Below are positions 58,986 to 64,000 of a DNA stretch of 64,000 nucleotides, piece by piece. A program made the position numbers and the translations under genes. The DNA lies in contig NZ_FPCC01000012.1 in the NCBI RefSeq assembly GCF_900116875.1, positions 34,230-98,229 on the forward strand, read 5' to 3'. Below the pieces are notes generated by a model. It was not told where the DNA came from, searched no databases, and worked only from the letters and a program-made list of their open reading frames with translations. The stretch's first letter is position 1; each line of letters opens with the position of its first letter. Source of the DNA: Butyrivibrio sp. INlla21. GTDB taxonomy: Bacteria; Bacillota; Clostridia; Lachnospirales; Lachnospiraceae.

Positions 58986-59558
58986 TCATTTCTTTTTCTT
59001 TTTGGCAACACTGTATCCGAATTTTCCGAGTTTTTTGCCAAGTGTAAAATATTCTCCGTGTGAATATGCCACAAGGTCTGCGGCTTTCAGATCAAAACGG
59101 CCCTTGTTGTCCATGTACTTGTCATCGACCGTAACGCACATAACTTCCGCTATGAACATGTCATGGCTTCCGAGTTCGACAACAGATTTAACCTTACACT
59201 CTATGTTCACGGGGCTCTCCGCTATTCCGGGTGCCGATACTTTCTCTGATTTTTGAGGTGTAAGCTTCATCTCTTTAAACTTATCATAATCTTTTCCCGA
59301 ACGAACACCGCACCAGTCCGCTGCTCTTGTAAGCGAAGTATTCGTGAGATTCACAACGAACTCTCCCGTTTCCTTAATAATATCGTAGGAAAAACGTTCC
59401 TTTCGCACGGATATAGACAACATCGCAGGGCTACTGCAGATATTACCTGCCCACGCAACAGTTATTATATTAGGTTTCTCTCCCGGTCTTCCGCAGCTGA
59501 CCATAACTGCAGGAATGGGATAAAGCATATTTCCGGGCTTCCAGATTTCTTTTGCCAT
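58986..59558 (-). CDS. Flavin reductase-like (FMN-binding split barrel) protein
   Basis: A 190-residue cytoplasmic flavoprotein of the flavin-reductase/FlaRed family. Recognised by KPGNMLYPIPAVMVSCG, PNIITVAWAGNICSSPAMLSISVR, SYDIIKETGEFVVNLT and the C-terminal YFTLGKKLGKFGYSVAKKKKK. The start is the ATG at 59558 with AAAGAGGTG upstream; the longer frame to 59654 runs through an AT-rich promoter-like region. The substrate is unknown. It is downstream of nothing obvious and transcribed alone. Confidence 0.9.
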   Translation of the reverse strand: MAKEIWKPGNMLYPIPAVMVSCGRPGEKPNIITVAWAGNICSSPAMLSISVRKERFSYDIIKETGEFVVNLTNTSLTRAADWCGVRSGKDYDKFKEMKLTPQKSEKVSAPGIAESPVNIECKVKSVVELGSHDMFIAEVMCVTVDDKYMDNKGRFDLKAADLVAYSHGEYFTLGKKLGKFGYSVAKKKKK

Positions 59559-59672
59559 AAGCACCTCTTTAATAAGGATAAATTCAGAACTCAGTATAAC
59601 ACATAAGATATGTTTGTACATTATATAAAAATTATACGTAAAATTTTTTAGCAATTTTACTTGTTACTCCCA

Positions 59673-59701
59673 TTGTAAAAGATATTTATATTTTGTATAA
59701 T
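59673..59701 (+). promoter_or_regulatory. Promoter of the small membrane protein gene
   Basis: TTGTAA (59673-59678), 17-bp spacer, TATAAT (59696-59701), 41 bp before the ATG at 59743. Confidence 0.7.
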
Positions 59702-59742
59702 AGTTAAGTATTAATGCTTAGTCATTCTTATGGGGAAAATTT

Positions 59743-60192
59743 ATGAGGAAAATAGGAAAGATAGCAGCAGGCTTTTTGCTTTTTTCGCTTGTTGTAATGA
59801 CAATTGCAATTACCTTTATTAAGAGCACCGTTCCTACAGGTCTGGAACTTCGAGAATATATTTATCTCGACTGCTCCACAATCCTTAACGTACTGTGGAT
59901 GGTAGCCACTATAGGTATTGTGCTTACAATGATGAAGGGTATAGGAAAGAGTGATACCAAGGAGGAGAAATCCAAGATCATACCGATAATCGGTATGATC
60001 CTTGTTACGATTACCGCCCTATTGCTTATCGGTATAAGAATAATGATAAACAATTATTCTGCCGATATTGAAGGCAGGGAATCCATAAATCCCGACGGAA
60101 CGATAACCGTCGAGAAAGAGAGCTTCAGAGAAGGCGCTATTACTGCTATTTACGAAAAAGAAGGCTTCTTATACAGAAGAAGAATTGAATAA
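59743..60192 (+). CDS. Small three-TM membrane protein of unknown function
   Basis: A 149-residue protein with three helices (about 7-28, 44-64 and 78-100), a charged cytoplasmic loop GIGKSDTKEEKSK, and a C-terminal part of about 45 residues (ADIEGRESINPDGTITVEKESFREG) that is hydrophilic. I do not recognise the family. It has a clear sigma-A promoter and a terminator and is transcribed alone. Confidence 0.8.
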   Translation: MRKIGKIAAGFLLFSLVVMTIAITFIKSTVPTGLELREYIYLDCSTILNVLWMVATIGIVLTMMKGIGKSDTKEEKSKIIPIIGMILVTITALLLIGIRIMINNYSADIEGRESINPDGTITVEKESFREGAITAIYEKEGFLYRRRIE

Positions 60193-60221
60193 TAAATAAT
60201 GATAATAGATAAAGATAAATT

Positions 60222-60258
60222 AAAAGCCGCTCAATCCTATGATTGAGCGGCTTTTTTA
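60222..60258. terminator. Terminator shared by the small membrane gene and tRNA-Trp
   Basis: A 15-bp perfect stem, AAAAGCCGCTCAATC/GATTGAGCGGCTTTT, with a CTAT loop and TT tail on the plus strand. On the minus strand it follows tRNA-Trp directly with a weaker T run. Confidence 0.9.
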
Positions 60259-60259
60259 A

Positions 60260-60331
60260 CAGGGGAAGCAGGATTCGAACCCGCATGAACGGTTTTGGAG
60301 ACCGTGATACTAGCCATTGTATGATTCCCCT
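60260..60331 (-). tRNA. tRNA-Trp (anticodon CCA)
   Basis: Minus strand: acceptor AGGGGAA/TTCCCCT, D-arm ATAC/GTAT, anticodon stem ACGGT/ACCGT with loop CTCCAAA (anticodon CCA), T-arm GCGGG/CCTGC with TTCGAAT loop, discriminator G. CCA is not encoded. Confidence 0.95.
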
Positions 60332-60369
60332 AGGTATCATAAACAGTGCATTTCGCACCAACGAATGAA

Positions 60370-60398
60370 ATTATAGCATAGCCAATTCGCCTTGTAAA
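60370..60398 (-). promoter_or_regulatory. Promoter of tRNA-Trp
   Basis: On the minus strand TTTACA (60393-60398), 17-bp spacer, TATAAT (60370-60375), 38 bp before the tRNA. Confidence 0.75.
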
Positions 60399-60458
60399 GC
60401 CATTTTCATAAAAGTATAAAATAATTAGAAAATTGCTCTTAATTCTTCGGAAAGCCAA

Positions 60459-60497
60459 TTGTTTTGGTTCGTAATTACGTTATAATTTTATTATAAC
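60459..60497 (+). promoter_or_regulatory. Promoter of chemoreceptor 2 with a palindrome over the -10
   Basis: TTGTTT (60459-60464), 16-bp spacer, TATAAT (60481-60486). GTTATAAT and ATTATAAC (60479-60497) form a perfect inverted repeat with a 3-bp centre across the -10 box. No sigma-28 sequence is seen, unlike chemoreceptor 1. Confidence 0.55.
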
Positions 60498-60526
60498 GCG
60501 TCGTTATTTCCGAAAGAGAGGCTGAT

Positions 60527-62317
60527 ATGGAAGAAAAATCAAGAGTAAAGAAAATCCCGTTTTTCAAGACAGTTACAGGAATGAACGTAATTAGTTATGT
60601 TGCTCTGCTTCTTTTGTTTATCCTGACGATCGTATCCGTAATCGGTCAGATGAACAACATGTCAAGTACCGCGCAGGATTCGGCAGAGCTTATTGAAGGC
60701 TTAATGGATGATATCCGTGTATTCGAAGTAGATATGCGTATCATCGACAATGACGGTTTTGCCATGGCCTCCATGTATGAAACAATCAAAGGACTCGGCC
60801 AGATTGAGACCAAAATCCCTGAGATGAAGAATTGTCTTACAGAAATGGATGCGGCCGTCGAAGGCATGGTAAGCGGTTTCACCGTCATTTCCGGTTTTAG
60901 CGGAAATACCGTAGGTCTTGATGCCGCAAAGCAAATTCAGGCATTATATACCCCATACAGAGATGAATACACCCGTGTTATAGAAGCAGGTGAAAAAGGC
61001 GATGTTGATACTATCGTTAGTGTTGTATACGGTGAAGCATCCGGAAACCTGGCAGGTCTTAAAGAACAGCTTTCCATAATGGATGAAGAGATCAAAAAAG
61101 GTCAGGCAGAAAGTAAGGCTAAAGTTTCTGCCAGCACCAACAGCGCTCTTGCTTTTGTAAATATCGTTACTCTTATATACATCGCTGCTATAGCAATCTC
61201 TCTTTTCATTAACTATAGAACAGTCGGTAAAAAGGTTAATTCCATTGCCGCTGAGATCAATAACATCATTGATGATATCAATAATGACAAGGGTGATCTT
61301 ACCGTTCGTTTGCAGACTGAGACCTCTTCTGAGCTGGTAAATGTAAAGAACGGTTTCAACCACTTTATCGAAACCTTGCAGGGAATCCTTAAAGAGGTCA
61401 AGGACGGTACCGTTGTTCTTACGGAATCTTCCGATAACATGACCAGACAGATCCACCTTGCAAGCGACAATATTACCAATACATCCGCTGCTCTCGAAGA
61501 GCTTTCCGCAAGTATGCAGAACGTATCCGAGACAGCCGGAACTATCGATCAAAGACTTAACGAAGTAAGAAATGCAACCAACAATATCAACTCCGGCGTA
61601 AACGAAGGTGTTTCCAAGGCCGAAGAGATCCGCAATGAAGCGGTTGATATCAAGAACGATGCTCAGTCCAAGAAAGATAATACCGGTAACAAGATGGAGA
61701 CTCTTTCACAGGTTCTCGAGCAGTCGGTTAAAGACAGTGAAAAGGTTGCACAGATCAGTGAACTTACCAATGTCATTCTCGACATTGCATCACAGACCAA
61801 CCTCCTTGCTCTTAACGCTTCCATCGAGGCTGCAAGAGCAGGTGAAGCAGGAAAAGGATTTGCGGTTGTTGCTGAAGAGATCAGTTCACTTGCAGAGAAT
61901 TCAAGACAGACAGCCGGAAACATCCAGATTATCAGTAATGAAGTTACAACAGCGGTTAAATCGCTTGCAGATAACGCTATGCACGTGCTTGATTTCATCA
62001 ATTCCACAGTTCTTAGCGATTACGATTCATTCGTTGATACAGGCGAAAAGTATGAATCAACGGCTTCGTTCATCAACGATGTGCTTGATCATATTTCTGA
62101 TCAGACCAAGCAGCTCAATGCTATTATGAACGAGATGACTGAGGCTGTTTCCTCGATCACCGATTCTGTTCATCAGTCATCCGATGCGATCAACCAGTCC
62201 GCAGGCAATTCGCAGGATATCGTTGATGAGATCACAGGTATCAGCACAGCGATGGATACCAATAACGATGTAACCGACAGACTTAATACAAGTACCAAGA
62301 AGTTCGTAAACATCTGA
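60527..62317 (+). CDS. Methyl-accepting chemotaxis protein 2
   Basis: A 596-residue chemoreceptor with two membrane helices (about 18-40 and 205-228), an extracellular four-helix sensor between them, HAMP (about 229-285) and a coiled-coil signalling domain with the tip [33 protein letters not shown]. There is no C-terminal CheR pentapeptide. The ATG at 60527 has AGAGAGGCTG upstream. The start of the IS element lies 38 bp past its stop codon, so the insertion spared the coding region but may have removed its terminator, which I do not see. Confidence 0.95.
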   Translation: MEEKSRVKKIPFFKTVTGMNVISYVALLLLFILTIVSVIGQMNNMSSTAQDSAELIEGLMDDIRVFEVDMRIIDNDGFAMASMYETIKGLGQIETKIPEMKNCLTEMDAAVEGMVSGFTVISGFSGNTVGLDAAKQIQALYTPYRDEYTRVIEAGEKGDVDTIVSVVYGEASGNLAGLKEQLSIMDEEIKKGQAESKAKVSASTNSALAFVNIVTLIYIAAIAISLFINYRTVGKKVNSIAAEINNIIDDINNDKGDLTVRLQTETSSELVNVKNGFNHFIETLQGILKEVKDGTVVLTESSDNMTRQIHLASDNITNTSAALEELSASMQNVSETAGTIDQRLNEVRNATNNINSGVNEGVSKAEEIRNEAVDIKNDAQSKKDNTGNKMETLSQVLEQSVKDSEKVAQISELTNVILDIASQTNLLALNASIEAARAGEAGKGFAVVAEEISSLAENSRQTAGNIQIISNEVTTAVKSLADNAMHVLDFINSTVLSDYDSFVDTGEKYESTASFINDVLDHISDQTKQLNAIMNEMTEAVSSITDSVHQSSDAINQSAGNSQDIVDEITGISTAMDTNNDVTDRLNTSTKKFVNI

Positions 62318-62355
62318 TAATTATTCAAAAAATTCTATGCACACCCCTTTAGACA

Positions 62356-62371
62356 ATATGTAATGACCTCC
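62356..62371 (+). repeat. Left inverted repeat of the IS
   Basis: ATATGTAATGACCTCC, perfectly inverted at 63981-63996. Confidence 0.92.
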
Positions 62372-62458
62372 ACTATGTAGCAACGTGGATTTTCCTGTAT
62401 ACTAAAGATGTTGAGTCAATGGTAACAGGGATTACCGCATACAAAGGGAGGTCACTAA

Positions 62459-63577
62459 ATGAATAATACCACAGTTTACGTAGGAATGGATGTACACAAG
62501 GAAAGTTTTACTCTTTGTGATTATTTAATCGAAACAGAGAAGTCATCTCACACAAGGCGCACACCCGCTGATTACAAGGAAGTCCTTAAATATCTTGAAT
62601 TCCTTAGAACTATCTACGGAAATGATACAAACTTTATATGCGGTTATGAAGCCGGTTGTCTCGGCTACACTTTATATCATCAGTTAACTGATCGTAACGT
62701 TAACTGTGTGATACTTGCACCTACCACCATGTTAGAACCACGTAGTGGTAAAAGAATAAAAACCGATAAACGTGATGCTGAACTGATTGGAAAGTGTCTT
62801 GCTCAGCACAACTACAGTCCTGTTTATGTTCCATCTGCTTCTGATGAAGAAACAAAAGAATTTCTTCGAATGCGGGATGATCATAAGCTAGCGCTTAAGA
62901 AAGTGAAGCAACAGATTCTTTCTTTTTGTCTTCGCCACGATTATCGATATGAAGGAAAAAACCACTGGACAGCAGCACATGTGAACTGGCTAAAATCATT
63001 GAAGCTTGAGTCTCTGTATAAAGAGATTCTCGATGAATATCTGCTGACCTATACAACTCTAAGTGATAAGCTTGAGCGTTTAGATAAACGAATAGAGGAA
63101 CTTGCTTCCAAAGATGAATACAGAGAATCAGTTAAAAAGCTCTGTTGTTTCATCGGAGTTCAAACTCATACAGCGTTATCTGTACTAGTTGAAGTCGGTG
63201 ATTTTAAACGTTTTGCTTCCGCCAATCAGTTTTCTGCATATCTTGGGCTTGTGCCTGGAGAAGATTCCAGCGGAGATGACAAGGCAAGGCTTGGTATCAC
63301 AAAAGCTGGTAATCGTCATGTAAGGCAACTACTTATTGAATCATCACAGTCATACAGCAGAGGCCAAATAGGTTATAAATCAAAAGTACTTAAAGCGCGC
63401 CAGACTGGTAACACACCTAAAGTCATCGCATATGCTGATAAAGCTAATGAAAGGCTCAGAAGAAAGTTCTACAAAATGGTTCTTGGTAAGAGCAAGAAAC
63501 ACAATGTAGCTAAAACAGCAGTAGCAAGAGAACTTGCATGCTTTATGTGGGGTATGATGACCGATAATATAGCATAA
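62459..63577 (+). CDS. IS110-family transposase (DEDD recombinase)
   Basis: A 372-residue recombinase. The N-terminal RuvC-like DEDD domain starts VYVGMDVHKESFTLC, with the second acidic residue in CGYEAGCLGY and DKRDAELIGKCL further on. A coiled-coil region is at about 180-225. The C-terminal transposase_20 domain has SANQFSAYLGLVPGEDSSG, then KAGNRHVRQLLIESSQ with the conserved Ser. IS110 enzymes use an element-encoded guide RNA (bridge or seek RNA) for target and donor recognition. The ATG at 62459 has AAGGGAGG. The frame is intact, so the element may be active. Confidence 0.95.
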   Translation: MNNTTVYVGMDVHKESFTLCDYLIETEKSSHTRRTPADYKEVLKYLEFLRTIYGNDTNFICGYEAGCLGYTLYHQLTDRNVNCVILAPTTMLEPRSGKRIKTDKRDAELIGKCLAQHNYSPVYVPSASDEETKEFLRMRDDHKLALKKVKQQILSFCLRHDYRYEGKNHWTAAHVNWLKSLKLESLYKEILDEYLLTYTTLSDKLERLDKRIEELASKDEYRESVKKLCCFIGVQTHTALSVLVEVGDFKRFASANQFSAYLGLVPGEDSSGDDKARLGITKAGNRHVRQLLIESSQSYSRGQIGYKSKVLKARQTGNTPKVIAYADKANERLRRKFYKMVLGKSKKHNVAKTAVARELACFMWGMMTDNIA

Positions 63578-63980
63578 TCAGTTATAACATCGCGTTTCCG
63601 ATATCAAGGCCGAGCCGCCAAGGGCGGTGCTTCGCAGCCTTGACATCTTCACCCCGCTGTTATAGTTCGTAATCAAGCAGATGTAAGATGGCTTATGCCA
63701 TTTACATCTGGCCATAACAAGTAACAACTGAAGACATCTTGAAAGGGCTTCGGCCATTTCAAGGTTCGAGCTATCTACGAGACCACTATGTCGGCACAGA
63801 GAAATCTGTGATCCACGCTGTTAGAAGGTAGAGCTCACGGCGGACCATTGACCTGTCGGTAACCAATCCACGTATATCAGAGTGGCCAATGCCGGGAACT
63901 GATACTCCGAGGCTCTTTCAAGGTGCCTTCAGCAACAATTAAATAAGTTTGTGGTGATCCCTATCATTTTTTGCTTGACA
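63578..63980 (+). ncRNA. Candidate seekRNA/bridge RNA region of the IS
   Basis: About 400 bp without a gene, carrying a row of stable hairpins: TCAAGGC/GCCTTGA with inner CCGCC/GGCGG (63603-63641), CAGATGTAA/TTTACATCTG with inner ATGGC/GCCAT (63678-63710), and CTTGAAAGGGC with its partner (63738-63763). In IS1111-type elements the guide RNA is encoded after the transposase gene. Exact ends and guide loops cannot be set by eye. Confidence 0.6.
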
Positions 63981-63996
63981 GGAGGTCATTACATAT
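63981..63996 (-). repeat. Right inverted repeat of the IS
   Basis: GGAGGTCATTACATAT, the exact reverse complement of 62356-62371. The transposase ribosome site also contains GGAGGTCA. Confidence 0.92.
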
Positions 63997-64000
63997 CAGC

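Larger units (their letters stand above)
62356..63996 (+). mobile_element. IS110-family (IS1111-type) insertion sequence
   Basis: An element bounded by perfect 16-bp inverted repeats ATATGTAATGACCTCC (62356-62371) and GGAGGTCATTACATAT (63981-63996). It contains one transposase gene and a long 3' non-coding region. Sub-terminal inverted repeats and a long non-coding region after the gene are the marks of the IS1111 subgroup. The true ends may lie a few bases outside the repeats. There is no target duplication, as expected. Only 4 bases of right flank are visible. Confidence 0.88.

Noticed and set aside
1..64000. CRISPR array or prophage
   Set aside because: No regularly spaced direct repeats and no phage structural, lysis or integrase genes were seen.

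Overview
The window looks like a chromosomal segment from a motile, saccharolytic, anaerobic Firmicute of the Lachnospiraceae, most like Butyrivibrio or Pseudobutyrivibrio. This rests on gene content and style, not on a database search. The signs are a PPi-type phosphofructokinase, DUF4364 and DUF5722 proteins, a GH94 phosphorylase next to a phosphohexomutase, a YesMN/Lpl-type sugar uptake cluster, an EF-G-like GTPase fused to a YacP/Rae1-like nuclease, an AUU-started infC, strong GGAGG ribosome sites and a perfect sigma-28 (FliA/SigD) -10 box before a chemoreceptor. Most genes are on the minus strand.

Layout. 1-5.7 kb: the 5' part of a glycogen phosphorylase gene, two palindromic LacI-type operators, a LacI regulator, an ABC exporter and a MATE exporter. 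5.9-7.8 kb: a very long Ala/Glu/Pro-rich protein with repeated short DIDAMLAAM-like motifs. 7.9-12.4 kb: the most unusual locus. It holds an AgrC/AgrA-type two-component system, an unlisted 27-residue two-cysteine peptide, a small membrane protein and a stand-alone LanM-like lanthipeptide dehydratase with no cyclase domain and altered active-site residues. Its long upstream region carries tandem LytTR-like sites. 12.5-20.8 kb: a PD-(D/E)XK transposase-like nuclease, PPi-PFK, a CAP-domain protein, an AbiE antitoxin whose toxin gene is cut off and joined to a truncated O-antigen-ligase-like gene, glmS, and an SH3-SGNH secreted protein. 20.9-31.6 kb: tRNA-Thr and a compact cluster (solute-binding protein, two permeases, YesN, YesM, GNAT, phosphohexomutase, chitobiose-phosphorylase-like GH94) that reads as sensing, uptake and phosphorolysis of an oligosaccharide.

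31.7-40.9 kb: DUF4364, malic enzyme, DUF5722, RarA, a secreted ComEC-like metallohydrolase, a radical SAM protein, a second MATE exporter, and a shortened undecaprenyl-phosphate sugar transferase with a fragment of its former N-terminus. 41-44.1 kb: a self-contained sigma-factor operon with a PrsW-type intramembrane protease, two paralogous 104-residue membrane proteins, a six-TM protein and a possibly VapA-like protein. 44.1-44.7 kb: a gene-free, hairpin-rich gap. 44.8-54.8 kb: a zinc-ribbon membrane protein, the GTPase-NYN fusion, a chemoreceptor, CapA-like and DUF3160 proteins, and SurE. 54.9-60.3 kb: a DUF1858 protein, a TetR regulator, an aminoacyl-histidine dipeptidase, the infC-rpmI-rplT operon with a leader attenuator and tandem covarying hairpins before rplT, a flavin-reductase-like protein, a small membrane protein and tRNA-Trp. 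60.5-64 kb: a second chemoreceptor, then an IS110-family (IS1111-type) insertion sequence with 16-bp inverted repeats and a structured 3' non-coding region likely to encode its guide (seek/bridge) RNA.

Limits: all homology calls are by eye from motifs and remembered family sequences. Start codons were moved from the longest possible reading frame where a Shine-Dalgarno sequence or gene overlap favours another start.
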